DNA of 64,000 nucleotides from Acidobacteriota bacterium (GTDB lineage: Bacteria; Acidobacteriota; Terriglobia; Bryobacterales; Bryobacteraceae). The first letter of the stretch is position 1, and each line of letters begins with the position of its first letter. Below, piece by piece: positions 34,139-43,857 of this stretch. Under the pieces are notes generated by a model. It was not told the origin of the DNA. It searched no databases and saw only the letters and a program-made list of their open reading frames with translations. Location: the NCBI GenBank assembly GCA_018268715.1, contig JAFDVZ010000021.1:68975-132974 (forward strand). The letters are read 5' to 3'. A program made the translations under genes and the position numbers.

Positions 34139-34370
34139 AATCGAGCGCCGTACAACGGCCCCGATTCACTCTTCACGAAGCTCCTAACGTTCATTTCCCG
34201 AGTTGGCGCGACCATCCGTCAGTCACGCGGCATGATCTATATTGACCAACGACTTAAACGGCATTAACGGTCAGTGCACGGCCGCCTGGCCGGGCGTTCG
34301 CGCGAATTCGCGGCGAATTCGCTTGCCTGTCATGGGGCTAGGCGCTAATTGAACTACTGGGGGTCAACCT

Positions 34371-37300
34371 ATGAGCCGTTCAGTCCTTGTACGGATTTTG
34401 CTATGTTGTTGCCTGGCGTTCGGAGCCTGGGCACAGATTTTCACCGCCAACATTACCGGGATCGTGTCGGATCCTACAGGCGGAGCGATCGTGAACGCCC
34501 AGGTGCGGATGGTGAACGTCGCCACCGGCGAAGAGCGCACCGCGTCCACTGACGAGAGCGGGCGTTACGCCGTGTCGCAGCTGGCTCCGGGCAAGTACGA
34601 ATTGAGCGTCACCGCGAGCGGGTTCAAACGCTTCGTGGCCTCGGGCATCGAACTCGTCACCAACCAGAGCGCACAATACGATGCGCATCTGAACGTTGGC
34701 GAGGCTTCCCAAAGCGTGGAAGTGACCGCGTCGGTGCTGGGCGTCGATACGCAGACCGCGAACAAAAACATCACATTCAGCACGAAAGACATGGTGGAGC
34801 TGCCCCAATTGCTGCGCAGCCCGCTGTTGTTCGTGCACGCCACCGCGGGCGTTAACGCCGTCCGGCAGGGCATGCAGCCTTATATGACGGACCAGAACAC
34901 CAACCGCTTCGCCCTGAACGGCGGGCGCGACGAATCTTCGGCGGTGCTGGTGGACGGTATTCCGATCACGGCCCCCGGATGGGGCGGCGCCATCGCGGTG
35001 CCTTCTCAGGACGCGGTGTCAGAAACGCAGGTGGTGCGCCAGGCCTACGATGCGCAGTACGGCAAAACGGATGGCGGCGCCGTAACGGTGGTCACCAAGG
35101 GCGGCTCCAACGAGTTCCACGGCTCGGTCTTCGAATTCCTGCGCAACGACCACATGGACGCCAACAGCTGGGCGAACAACAAGTTTGGAACCGGCAAGAC
35201 GACGTTCCAACGCAACCAGTTCGGCGGAAACTTCGGCGGTCCGATTCTGAAGAGCCGGAAGCTGTATTTCTTCAGCGCGTTCGAGGGCCTGGCGCAGGGA
35301 GTGCCGCAGAACTTCACGGGCACGGTTCCCACAGCCGCCATGAAGCAGGGCGACTTCTCCCAGGTGAAGAACTCGGATGGATCGCTGTCGCTCATTTACG
35401 ATCCCGCCAGCACCACTTTGGGGGCTGACGGCTCCTACCGCCGCACCCAGTTCCCCGGCAACAAGATCCCCGTGTCCCGCTTCGACGCCGTCGGCAAGAA
35501 CGTCGTCAATCTCTATCCCGATCCGAACCAGAGTGCATCGCTTTCTAACGCGGGGTACTTCTCAAAAGCCGGCAAATACACGTCGAATTACTACAAGATC
35601 GACGAGCGAGTCGACTGGGTGAAGAGTGAAAAGTACAGCCTGTGGGGCCGGTTGACCCAGGCCTGGCAGACCGACAGCATCCCGGTCTACATGGGCAACG
35701 GGGCGGACTCCTCGACCGGCGAACGCGACCCGCGCTTTTTGATCTCGCTGGGTAACACCTTCGTTCCCTCACCCACCTGGGTGGTGAACGTTCTGGTGGG
35801 CGTCGGGCGCTGGCACGAAGACGACACCACGGCGAGTTCCGGCTATTCCGGCACGATCGGGCTGCCGTCGTCGCTGGTCAGCCGATTCCAGGCCGACACG
35901 CTGCCGCAGTTCAATTTCAACAACTACTCGCAGATCGGCTACACCGAGCACAACCAGACAGTCCGCGAAATCGGCAACCTCCAGGTGAACGCCTCGAAGG
36001 AACTCCACTCGCACAGCCTCAAGTTCGGCGGCCTGTTCGAAGTCGGCCGCCTGATGACGAACGATGCGTACTCGGCCACGTTTGGGTTCGATTCGGGAAT
36101 GACCTCGGGCCCCGTGGCGCAGACGTCTTCCGATTCGTCGGGCAACGACATCGCCTCGCTGCTGCTTGGCACGGGTAACGGCGGCAGCTCGCCCTATAAT
36201 GCGCAGTTGGCGCTCAGCCAGCATTACTGGGCCTACTATTTCAACGACACCTGGAAGGTGACGCCAAAGTTGACCTTCACCTACGGCGTTCGCTACGAGT
36301 ACCAGGCGCCGCGCACGGAGCGGTTCAACCGATTGACGTACTTCGATTTCAACGCCGCGAGTCCTGTCTCGCAGGCCTCGGGCGTGCCTGCGAAAGGCGG
36401 ATTGGTGTACGGCCACGGGCAGATGTGGAATCCGGATTACAAGAACTTCGCCCCTCGCGGCAGCATCGCGTATCGCATCAACGAGAAGCTGGTGTTCCGC
36501 GCCGGATACGGCATCTTTTTCCAGCCGACCGTTGCCGTCGCCAACGGCGCGACGGATGGGTTCTCGACCAGCACGAACTGGATCGCGTCGCAGGGCGGCG
36601 CCGGCATCCTGCCCGGGAATCCGCTCTCGAATCCGTTCCCGAACGGTCTGAATCTGCCCACGGGAGGCGCCGCCGGTCTCGCCACCGAAATCGGCCAGAC
36701 CGTAAACGCCACGTCGCTGCTGCACCCGACGGGCTACGTTCAGACCTACAGCGCCGACTTCCAGTATCAGACCGGCCAGAACGGCATGTTGGAGTTGGGC
36801 TACACCGGCGTCCAGGGGCGTAAGCTCCTGCTCGGATCGGCGGTGATGAACATCAACCAGCTGAATTCGAAGTACCTGTCCATGGGCACGGCGCTGAATA
36901 CGCTGGTCTCCAACCCGTTCTACGGCGTGATCACGGATCCCACCAGCGTCCTTTCCGGCAAGACCGTTCCGCAGTGGCGTCTGCTGGTTCCGTACCCGCA
37001 ATACAGCGCGGTGATGTTGTCGCCCGATACGCCGGGCTCCAGCTCGAGCTTTAACGCGTTGATCGTGAAATACCAGCAGCGCTTCAAGGCCGGACTCAGC
37101 GTCCTCGCCACCTATCAGTTCTCAAAGGCGATCGACGACGTGTCGGAGACGCAGGTGTGGGAAATCAAGAACTACACCCGCGACATCAACAATCTGGCGG
37201 CCGAACGATCCGTCAGCGGCCACGATGTGCCTCGCGACTTCCGCATGACGGCGCTGTGGGAACTGCCGGTGGGTCGCGGTAAGGCCTACGGGACCAACAT

Positions 37301-37784
37301 GAACAAGGTGGCGGACGCCATTGTGGGCGGCTGGCGGGTTAGCACCATCGTTCGCCTTGCCGACGGACTGCCGCTGATGTTCAGCTCCACCAATAGCAAC
37401 GGCACCTACGGCTATGTCGTGCAGCGCGCCAACATCACCTCGCTTACGGATCTGGGTAACGTTCAGGGCGGCCAATCGCCCGACATGTGGTTCAACAAGA
37501 CGGCGGTTAGCCGCCCGGCGGCCTTCACCATCGGTACGGCGCCGCGCTACACTCCCAACATCCGCACCGGCGCCCTGGATTGCACCGACCTGCTGTTGAG
37601 CAAACAGTGGGTTGCGATGGAACGCTATCGCGTACAGTTCCGCGCGGAGGCGTACAACTTCACCAACACGCCCCAATATGGGCGTGCGAACACCTCGGCG
37701 CAGAGTTCCGCGCTGGGCACAATCACCGGGACCACCAACGTGGGACCGCGCAACATCCAGATGGGCCTTCGCGTCGACTTCTAG
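34371..37784 (+). CDS. Oar-like TonB-dependent receptor with carboxypeptidase-regulatory domain
   Basis: ATG 34371 has GGGGG 8 nt upstream and is followed by a signal peptide (RSVLVRILLCCCLAFGAWAQ). The 1137-residue protein then shows a CarboxypepD-regulatory-like domain (ITGIVSDPTGGAIVNAQVRM... GKYELSVTASGFKRF), a plug (FALNGGRDESSAVLVDGIPIT... DAQYGKTDGGAVTVVTKGGSNEFHGSVFEFLRND) and a long beta-barrel ending in Phe (MGLRVDF). This Oar/SusC-like design is typical of acidobacterial receptors, thought to import oligosaccharides or peptides with TonB energy. A secreted toroid-type protein gene starts 1 nt after its stop, which suggests a shared substrate. Confidence 0.93.
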   Translation: MSRSVLVRILLCCCLAFGAWAQIFTANITGIVSDPTGGAIVNAQVRMVNVATGEERTASTDESGRYAVSQLAPGKYELSVTASGFKRFVASGIELVTNQSAQYDAHLNVGEASQSVEVTASVLGVDTQTANKNITFSTKDMVELPQLLRSPLLFVHATAGVNAVRQGMQPYMTDQNTNRFALNGGRDESSAVLVDGIPITAPGWGGAIAVPSQDAVSETQVVRQAYDAQYGKTDGGAVTVVTKGGSNEFHGSVFEFLRNDHMDANSWANNKFGTGKTTFQRNQFGGNFGGPILKSRKLYFFSAFEGLAQGVPQNFTGTVPTAAMKQGDFSQVKNSDGSLSLIYDPASTTLGADGSYRRTQFPGNKIPVSRFDAVGKNVVNLYPDPNQSASLSNAGYFSKAGKYTSNYYKIDERVDWVKSEKYSLWGRLTQAWQTDSIPVYMGNGADSSTGERDPRFLISLGNTFVPSPTWVVNVLVGVGRWHEDDTTASSGYSGTIGLPSSLVSRFQADTLPQFNFNNYSQIGYTEHNQTVREIGNLQVNASKELHSHSLKFGGLFEVGRLMTNDAYSATFGFDSGMTSGPVAQTSSDSSGNDIASLLLGTGNGGSSPYNAQLALSQHYWAYYFNDTWKVTPKLTFTYGVRYEYQAPRTERFNRLTYFDFNAASPVSQASGVPAKGGLVYGHGQMWNPDYKNFAPRGSIAYRINEKLVFRAGYGIFFQPTVAVANGATDGFSTSTNWIASQGGAGILPGNPLSNPFPNGLNLPTGGAAGLATEIGQTVNATSLLHPTGYVQTYSADFQYQTGQNGMLELGYTGVQGRKLLLGSAVMNINQLNSKYLSMGTALNTLVSNPFYGVITDPTSVLSGKTVPQWRLLVPYPQYSAVMLSPDTPGSSSSFNALIVKYQQRFKAGLSVLATYQFSKAIDDVSETQVWEIKNYTRDINNLAAERSVSGHDVPRDFRMTALWELPVGRGKAYGTNMNKVADAIVGGWRVSTIVRLADGLPLMFSSTNSNGTYGYVVQRANITSLTDLGNVQGGQSPDMWFNKTAVSRPAAFTIGTAPRYTPNIRTGALDCTDLLLSKQWVAMERYRVQFRAEAYNFTNTPQYGRANTSAQSSALGTITGTTNVGPRNIQMGLRVDF

Positions 37785-37785
37785 C

Positions 37786-39462
37786 GTGTCGTCGGTGAAT
37801 AAACTCTGTTTGGTGTCTTTCATCCTGGCTGTGGCGACCCTTTCCGGGGCGCCGCAGCCAGGCCCTTTTGTGAACGCCCAATTGCCGTGGCATCGGGCGG
37901 TGCTCGATTCCCAGTCGAGGCTCCTGGCGTGGTACGAACCGGAGCGGGGACTCGGTTGGGACAAGGTGCTCCACCTGGGGTGGGAGTTTCTGGAGCGCAG
38001 AGTCCCGATCGATGCAAAGTACGGCACGGGTTTGAAGGTTTACCTGCTCAACTCGGTGTTCGACGGTGAATCGTTGCAGGGAACGTATTGGCAACACAAT
38101 CCGGCCATGACTTACGCCGCGCTAGTGGACGGCATGGTGACCTGGTACGCCTATTCCGGAGACTCCGAGGCGATTCAATTGGTGAAGGGCATGCTGGACC
38201 ACCAGCTCGCTCATGGAACCACGCCTCCGGATTGGGTCTGGCCGGGCGTGCCATTCTCCACCAGTTGCGGGAAAACGGCCGATTATGGCGCCTGCATTCA
38301 GGACATGCCTCAGCAGTTCTACGGCGGAGTGGAGACCGACAAGGTTGGCGAACTGGGCGCTGGCTATGCGCTGTTTTACGAGCTGACCGGTGATCGCAAG
38401 TATCTGGACGCGGCCATCCAGTGCGGAACGGCCCTCGCGCGCCACGTGCGGACCGGCGACGCCACCCACTCCCCATGGGCGTTTCGCGTGGATGCGCGTA
38501 CAGGTGTGACGCTCGCGCGGGAGGAGTTGGGCGGGAACATCGTTGGCCCGCTGCGTCTGTTCGACGAACTGATTCGCCTGAAGGTGGGCGATGTAGCTGC
38601 GTACGGCAAGGCTCGGCAGACAGCGGTGGATTGGATGTTGGCGCATCCGCTCAACCGTGAAAGCCCCGCGTGGAACCGTTTCACCGGCTACTTCGAGGAC
38701 GTGTCCTTCAATCAGGACAACGTGAATCAGGTGTTGCCCACCATGATCGGCCGGTACGTATTGAACAGCGCCGACCCGGCGTCGTTGACGCCCCGATGGA
38801 CGCGTTGGCAGATGATGACGGGACGCCTGATCGATTGGGTTCGGACTCGCTTCGGGCGGGGGCCATACCTGGGTGCCTGGGCGATTGACGAACAAGGAAC
38901 TCCGGACGGCGGTGGGTGCTGTTCGCGCGCTGGCCTTGGCAGTCACACGTCGCGATGGGCTGCCTTGAACGCGCTGTACTACGAGAAGACCGGAGACCTG
39001 CAGGCCAAGGAGGACGCCGTACGGTCCTTGAACTACGCTACCTATTTCGCGCTGTCGGACGGACGCGTCTCCTGCTGCGGCGACGGTTTTGGCGGCGAAT
39101 TCTGGTTCAGCGACGGTTACGCCGACTACCTGCGGCACTTCTCGTGGGCGATGGGATCGCTGCCGGAATACGCCCCGCAAGGACAGGACCACGTGCTGCG
39201 ATCGACTTCGGTGGTGCGGAAAGTCGAATACGGCGTCCGGCGGCTGAAGTACTCGACGTTCGACGAAAGCGCCTCCGAAGTCATCCGGCTGTCGTACCCC
39301 CCGACCCGTGTCTCAGCCGGCGGCAAGTCGATTGCGCGGAGGCCGGACGGGCAGGACGGATTCTCGGTTGAATCGTTGGCCAACGGGGATCACGTCGTCC
39401 GTTTGCGGCACATCGCGAAGGATGTGGAAATCGAAGGGATCAGTGGCGGCGCAGGCCGATGA
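37786..39462 (+). CDS. Secreted alpha/alpha-toroid-like protein of unknown function
   Basis: GTG 37786 (or GTG 37795) starts a 558-residue protein with a signal peptide (NKLCLVSFILAVATLSGAPQ). The body reads as alternating helices with aromatic residues: YWQHNPAMTYAALVDGMVTWYAYSGDSEAIQLVKGMLDHQL, GVETDKVGELGAGYALFYELTGDRKYLDAAIQCG, then GSHTSRWAALNALYYEKTGDLQAKEDAVRSLNYATYF. This resembles six-hairpin (alpha/alpha)6 sugar-active enzymes, but I cannot assign a GH family or catalytic acids. It directly follows an Oar-like TonB receptor and probably works on the same glycan. The 3' end overlaps the convergent regulator gene by 23 bp. Confidence 0.7.
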   Translation: MSSVNKLCLVSFILAVATLSGAPQPGPFVNAQLPWHRAVLDSQSRLLAWYEPERGLGWDKVLHLGWEFLERRVPIDAKYGTGLKVYLLNSVFDGESLQGTYWQHNPAMTYAALVDGMVTWYAYSGDSEAIQLVKGMLDHQLAHGTTPPDWVWPGVPFSTSCGKTADYGACIQDMPQQFYGGVETDKVGELGAGYALFYELTGDRKYLDAAIQCGTALARHVRTGDATHSPWAFRVDARTGVTLAREELGGNIVGPLRLFDELIRLKVGDVAAYGKARQTAVDWMLAHPLNRESPAWNRFTGYFEDVSFNQDNVNQVLPTMIGRYVLNSADPASLTPRWTRWQMMTGRLIDWVRTRFGRGPYLGAWAIDEQGTPDGGGCCSRAGLGSHTSRWAALNALYYEKTGDLQAKEDAVRSLNYATYFALSDGRVSCCGDGFGGEFWFSDGYADYLRHFSWAMGSLPEYAPQGQDHVLRSTSVVRKVEYGVRRLKYSTFDESASEVIRLSYPPTRVSAGGKSIARRPDGQDGFSVESLANGDHVVRLRHIAKDVEIEGISGGAGR

Positions 39463-40726
39463 CTCGCGCCGCGGGCGACGACCCGCCGACTCGCGTCGTG
39501 CTGAGCAGCACCTCGAAGTCTGGAAACGGTTCGAAGCCCGACACGCCAAGGGCCTTATGCAGACCGGCGAGCGACGCTTCATTGAGAATGAACTCGCCGC
39601 CGGCCTCCGTACCCTCGGACTCCGTACCGGCGATCATCACCACCTTGCCTTTGCCGTTGGCCTTGGATACGCGGGCGACGATCGCATACCCGGCCGGAAT
39701 CTTTGGCGTCGGCGATCCGTCCACACGATAAACCGGAAGTTCCCCGTTCAGCGGTTTGACGTTCCGGATGGAAGGCTCGGGTGGGTTGCTTTCGAAATCG
39801 TACTGGAAGTTCAGTTGGCTCTCCACGAGTTCGGCGAACGGATTAGAGCGTTTGCCCCCGATCAACACGACGTTGTCGGTGTTCAACCGGGCGGGTGGGA
39901 AATCGCGAGCCAGCATGAACTGAATGCGATCGGCGCGATACCCGGCAATCAGCGCCAGTTTCCGGGCAATGTTGAAGTCCGCCATGCTCGAAACGCGCCG
40001 ATGTGCGAGCATCGACGCCCAATCACGAAGGCGATCATGCGTGGGTACGGCCTCGAGAACCAGACCGAAATCGCGATTGGCGTACTGATCCACAGAGATG
40101 TCGACGTGGCTCAACTCGCGCAGGTAGCCGAACGCCGAGTCGGCCAACACGACGTCACAAGGAGTGGTGGATTCGAGAAACTCGGACCAGAACAAAGTCT
40201 GGTAGGGACCCGCCGGCGCGGGCATGCGGCTGCGAATGCGGAGGTCGTCCCAGACGAGTGCCGCGAGCGCCACCAGCAGCACGCCGACCACTGCCGCCCA
40301 GTGGCGCCACCGCGACGGCTGGCCTGGAGCCGCCGGTTCGGCTTCTGGCGCGGCGGGCTCGGCCTGCCTGCGTTTGAAGAGCGGGGTGTAGTTGCCCTTC
40401 GGGATCTCGATCAGGAGTTCTTCCGCGGCGCCGTCGGTTTCAAAGTACTGCTCCAGCCGCTTGCGAAGTTGCGATGCGTGGACCCGGACGATGCTATCGT
40501 CGCTGCTTTGAGTCGCGCTGCGGCCGAAAATGCGTTCCGCGATTTCCGGCTCTCGAATCGGCACATCCGGGTGGGCAATGCTCTGTTCGGTGACGTATTG
40601 CAGGAAATCCCGAAGGCGAGCGGACCGGACGAATTGGGGATGCGCCAGAAGGCGGGCAAGAAGCGCGCGCTGCTCATCGGCGGTCCAGTTCTTGGGCCGT
40701 TCAGCCTTCGTTAACGCGCTCTTCAC
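39440..40726 (-). CDS. Membrane-anchored winged-helix regulator (ToxR-like layout)
   Basis: The 428-residue protein has a cytoplasmic N-terminal region with an acidobacterial winged-helix module (RALLARLLAHPQFVRSARLRDFLQYV... EPEIAERIFGRSATQSSDDSIVRVHASQLRKRLEQYFETDG... IEIPKGNYTPLF), one membrane helix (HWAAVVGVLLVALAALVW, about residues 140-158) and a periplasmic domain of some 270 residues (ADSAFGYLRELSHVDISVDQYANRDF... VVMIAGTESEGTEAGGEFILNE). The order fits a one-component ToxR/CadC-type sensor, here probably for the neighbouring receptor/hydrolase genes or the CRTAC1/TPR genes. Its stop lies inside the 3' end of the convergent secreted-protein gene. Confidence 0.75.
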   Translation of the reverse strand: MKSALTKAERPKNWTADEQRALLARLLAHPQFVRSARLRDFLQYVTEQSIAHPDVPIREPEIAERIFGRSATQSSDDSIVRVHASQLRKRLEQYFETDGAAEELLIEIPKGNYTPLFKRRQAEPAAPEAEPAAPGQPSRWRHWAAVVGVLLVALAALVWDDLRIRSRMPAPAGPYQTLFWSEFLESTTPCDVVLADSAFGYLRELSHVDISVDQYANRDFGLVLEAVPTHDRLRDWASMLAHRRVSSMADFNIARKLALIAGYRADRIQFMLARDFPPARLNTDNVVLIGGKRSNPFAELVESQLNFQYDFESNPPEPSIRNVKPLNGELPVYRVDGSPTPKIPAGYAIVARVSKANGKGKVVMIAGTESEGTEAGGEFILNEASLAGLHKALGVSGFEPFPDFEVLLSTTRVGGSSPAARVIGLRRH

Positions 40727-40812
40727 GTGAAATTTACCACTTTCCAGACACTGGCCCTGGCGGGATTCTAAATTTTAACACTATGTTCATGGCGCGGATC
40801 CAAGTCCCGGCG

Positions 40813-42441
40813 TCAATCGGGCTCCACCACGTGGGTGATGCGGTTGGCGGGCGGGTTGGGCAGAATCTGGACACGGCCGCTGGGCCAACGGATCTCGACC
40901 GTGCCGATTCCGGGAGCCCGTCCCAGCCCAAAATGGACCGGAACCAGTGTCGAGGATGCGTAGCCCTGGCTGGTGGTCATGTGGTTCATCTGGCCGTTCC
41001 ATCGGATCTCGGCTCCGATCCCGTCGCGATTGCTGCGGCGTCCTTCGAGTTGAAACGCCGCCCACGATCCCGCCGCTTCGGTTACGTTGCGCCAGAGTTC
41101 CGGCGCTCCGCCCAGAACCGAAACCACCGCATCCAGCCGGCCGTCGCCATCGAAATCCGCCACCGCCACTCCGCGATGCGCCGCTGCTTTCTGGAATGCG
41201 CCGCCGGCGGAGCCGGAAACGTCGGCGAACGAACCGTTTCCCAGGTTGCGGAAGATGGCGTTGGCAAGCCGATAACGGTCGCCCGAAAGCTGGTCGATGT
41301 TATCGGTCACGTGCGCGCCGGAGGTGAACAGGTCCTTCCATCCGTCATTGTCGAAATCGGCGAAAACGACGCCCCAGCCGCTGCGGCGGATCGACAGCGG
41401 ACCCAGGCGGCTGGCGAACGTCACGTCGCGAAACGCGCCGCGGCCGACGTTCTGGAACAGCGGAAACGTCTGGCCCGCAAGAGCGGTGAAGGCGATGTCG
41501 GGCCGGCCGTCGTTGTTGAAGTCGCGGAAATCCGTGCCCATGCTCGAGACGGGGCGTCCGTCGGTCGGCAGGCTGACGCCCGCTTCGAGAGCGACCTCCT
41601 CGAACTTCCCGTTGCCAAGGTTGTGGAACAGAAAGTTGGGAACAGTGTCGTTGGTGACGTAGATATCCGGGTATCCGTCCCCGTCGTAATCGGCGGCGGC
41701 GGCGCTCATCCCCTTCCCGATGTGGCTCGCGATCCCGCTTGTGACCGAAACGTCCTCAAACGTGCCGTCCCCGCGATTCCGGTACAGACGATTCGGAAGT
41801 CCCGAAACTTCGCGCGGGTCGCAATAGACCGTCATCGCGGAGTTCGGGGCATGGCACACCGGGCTGGACTCCGCCGACCAGCGCAAGTAGTTCACCACAA
41901 ACAGATCCAACAGACCGTCGCGATTGTAATCGAGCCAGACGGCGTGAACCGCCCATTCCGCAGTCCGAAGACCCGCGCGCGCCGTCACGTCGGCGAACCG
42001 GCCGCCCTCGTTGTGGTACAGATGGCTCCCGTTGACGCCGGCGACGAACAGGTCGGGGCGGCCATCATTGTCGTAGTCCGCCGCCGCCGCGCCGATCGCA
42101 TAGCCTTCGCCGGCCAGACCCGATTGCGCCGTTACGTCCTTGAACGTCATGCCGCCCTCGTTGCGGAACAACCGGTTGTCGTCGCCCGGATGCGCCTTCG
42201 CGAGCGTAGGGATCGGCGCTCCGTTCGTCAGAAAGATATCGATGCGGCCATCGCCATCGTAGTCGAACGCCGCCACGCCGCCGGCCATCGTTTCGATCAG
42301 GTGACGCCGCGGGGTAGGATGGTTCTCTAGCGTTGCGGAAAGATACGAGAGTTCGAATCGGATCGGGTTTGCGGCAGGTCCGAACCCTGTGGCTAGCAAG
42401 CCAAACAGCGCCAGCCCCGCCACGGGCAAGACGATGCGCAT
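40813..42441 (-). CDS. Secreted CRTAC1-family protein (FG-GAP/VCBS repeats plus ASPIC/UnbV)
   Basis: The 542-residue protein begins with a signal peptide (MRIVLPVAGLALFGLLATGFG). At least six calcium-binding FG-GAP/VCBS repeats follow (AAFDYDGDGRIDIFLTNG, AAADYDNDGRPDLFVAG, VWLDYNRDGLLDLFVV, AAADYDGDGYPDIYVT, DFRDFNNDGRPDIAFT, VFADFDNDGWKDLFTSG, VADFDGDGRLDAVVS), forming a beta-propeller. The end (STLVPVHFGLGRAPGIGTVEIRWPSGRVQ) is the ASPIC/UnbV domain. Function of bacterial CRTAC1 proteins is unknown; cell-surface adhesion is suspected. Its start codon is only 24 nt from that of the divergent TPR gene. Confidence 0.92.
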   Translation of the reverse strand: MRIVLPVAGLALFGLLATGFGPAANPIRFELSYLSATLENHPTPRRHLIETMAGGVAAFDYDGDGRIDIFLTNGAPIPTLAKAHPGDDNRLFRNEGGMTFKDVTAQSGLAGEGYAIGAAAADYDNDGRPDLFVAGVNGSHLYHNEGGRFADVTARAGLRTAEWAVHAVWLDYNRDGLLDLFVVNYLRWSAESSPVCHAPNSAMTVYCDPREVSGLPNRLYRNRGDGTFEDVSVTSGIASHIGKGMSAAAADYDGDGYPDIYVTNDTVPNFLFHNLGNGKFEEVALEAGVSLPTDGRPVSSMGTDFRDFNNDGRPDIAFTALAGQTFPLFQNVGRGAFRDVTFASRLGPLSIRRSGWGVVFADFDNDGWKDLFTSGAHVTDNIDQLSGDRYRLANAIFRNLGNGSFADVSGSAGGAFQKAAAHRGVAVADFDGDGRLDAVVSVLGGAPELWRNVTEAAGSWAAFQLEGRRSNRDGIGAEIRWNGQMNHMTTSQGYASSTLVPVHFGLGRAPGIGTVEIRWPSGRVQILPNPPANRITHVVEPD

Positions 42442-42465
42442 CGGATAGCCGAGGATACTAAACGA

Positions 42466-43857
42466 ATGCGGATTCCGTCAATTGCCGCCCTGTTTGCCGC
42501 CATTTCGCTACTTGCGGCCGGCGAGGACAATCTGGAAACCATCGCGCGCCGCGCGCGACATGCGATGGAGGCTGGACATTATCAGGAAGCCGCCGGGCTC
42601 TACGAACGGATGGTGAAGATCCTGCCGAACGAACCGGGCGCGAGGTTTAATCTGGCGCTCGCGCTCGACGCGGCCGGCCGCCCCGGCGACGCGTTGAAGC
42701 AACTGGAGCGGATCAATGCGGCGGCAGCGGCGAACCCTCGATTCTGGTTCCTCCTGGGCATCGAACACCAAAAATTGCGGCAGCCGGCGAAAGCCGTGGA
42801 TCCGCTGGAGCGTGCGGTGAAACTCGACCCCGGAAACGCCGACTACCGGCTCGAACTGGGGGACGCCTATCTGTCGAGCGGCGCCGTGTCTCGGGCGGCG
42901 GCGGTGTTCCGGGCGCTGTCAGGCGAGCGTCCCGGCGACGCAAGAGTGCTGGCGGGCGAGGCTCGGGCGCTGCTGGCGATGTCGAGCGACGCATACGACG
43001 AACTGGTGCGCGTTGCCCCAGGGTCCTCTTTCCAACTCGCGTTGGAAGCGTTGGCGGAAGCCGACAAAGGGGATCGGACCAAGGCGGATGCACTGTACCG
43101 GCGGGCGGCGGCCGCTGGCCCTCCGGCGCCTTGGCTTGCAGGTGAGCAGAGCGGCACGCGCCAAGCGGCATCAGACGTCGGGCATCCTCTGGCGGCGGCG
43201 TTTCACCGCGGCGACTTGGACGAGGTGGTGCGGCGCACGGCGTCCGGTCCCAGCCCCGAATCGCTCTACTGGCGGGCGCGCGCCTGTGCGGAACTCGCGC
43301 GGGCGCCGCTGGCGAAGCTGTCGGCGCTGCCGCCAACGCCAGAAGCGCATGAGTTGGCTGGCGTTGCGCTTCGTCAAACCAGGCGATGGGAGGACTCCAT
43401 CGCGGAGTTTCAGCAGGCGTTGAAACTCGCGCCGGGCGATGTCCGCCTGCAATCGGAGTTGGCGAAGTCCTATTGGCTCAGCCGGCGTTTTGATGAGGCG
43501 GTGAAACTCCTGCAGGCGCTGGTTGCAAACGGATGGGAGCGCGGGGACTGGGAATTTGAACTGGGCGACAGCCTATATAACATAGGTCAGCCGGAGCAGG
43601 CGTTGCCCCACCTGCGCAAGGGCGCGTCGAAATTGCCAGGCAATTTCGCGGCTCAGGCAATGTTAGGTCGCGTGTTACTGGAAATGGGGCGCCCCGAGGA
43701 GGCGGCGCCGGTTCTGGAGAGGGCGGCTGCTCGCGATCCTGATGGCTCGATCCACTTCCAGCTGGCTTCCGCTTACCGCGGTATGGGCCGCCCGGACCTG
43801 GCCAGGCAGGCTATCGCGAAGCAGAAGGAAATCGAAGCCAGGCGACCGCGGAAGTAA
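42466..43857 (+). CDS. Exported tetratricopeptide-repeat protein
   Basis: The 463-residue protein has an N-terminal signal (MRIPSIAALFAAISLLAAGEDN) and consists almost wholly of TPR-type helices: ARHAMEAGHYQEAAGLYERMVKILPNEPGARFNLALALDAAGRPGDALKQLERI, then several further units and a C-terminal run (ELGDSLYNIGQPEQALPHLRKGASKLPGNFAAQAMLGRVLLEMGRPEEAAPVLERA). About ten repeats can be made out. It is likely a periplasmic protein-protein scaffold. It is divergent from the CRTAC1 gene with 24 nt between them, a pairing that suggests a shared bidirectional promoter and function. Its 3' end overlaps the convergent GT39 frame by 183 nt. Confidence 0.88.
   Translation: MRIPSIAALFAAISLLAAGEDNLETIARRARHAMEAGHYQEAAGLYERMVKILPNEPGARFNLALALDAAGRPGDALKQLERINAAAAANPRFWFLLGIEHQKLRQPAKAVDPLERAVKLDPGNADYRLELGDAYLSSGAVSRAAAVFRALSGERPGDARVLAGEARALLAMSSDAYDELVRVAPGSSFQLALEALAEADKGDRTKADALYRRAAAAGPPAPWLAGEQSGTRQAASDVGHPLAAAFHRGDLDEVVRRTASGPSPESLYWRARACAELARAPLAKLSALPPTPEAHELAGVALRQTRRWEDSIAEFQQALKLAPGDVRLQSELAKSYWLSRRFDEAVKLLQALVANGWERGDWEFELGDSLYNIGQPEQALPHLRKGASKLPGNFAAQAMLGRVLLEMGRPEEAAPVLERAAARDPDGSIHFQLASAYRGMGRPDLARQAIAKQKEIEARRPRK

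Noticed and set aside
34242-34270. Possible promoter TTGACC-N17-TAACGG before the first Oar-like receptor
   Set aside because: The -10 match is poor (3 of 6), so it is not reported as a feature.
39308-40714. 468-residue plus-strand open frame antisense to the winged-helix regulator
   Set aside because: No domain can be recognised and the minus-strand frame has a clear HTH, membrane helix and start; long antisense frames are common at this GC content.
40783-42330. 515-residue plus-strand frame antisense to the CRTAC1 gene
   Set aside because: It mirrors the Asp/Gly-rich calcium repeats of the real gene and has no family match or ribosome site.
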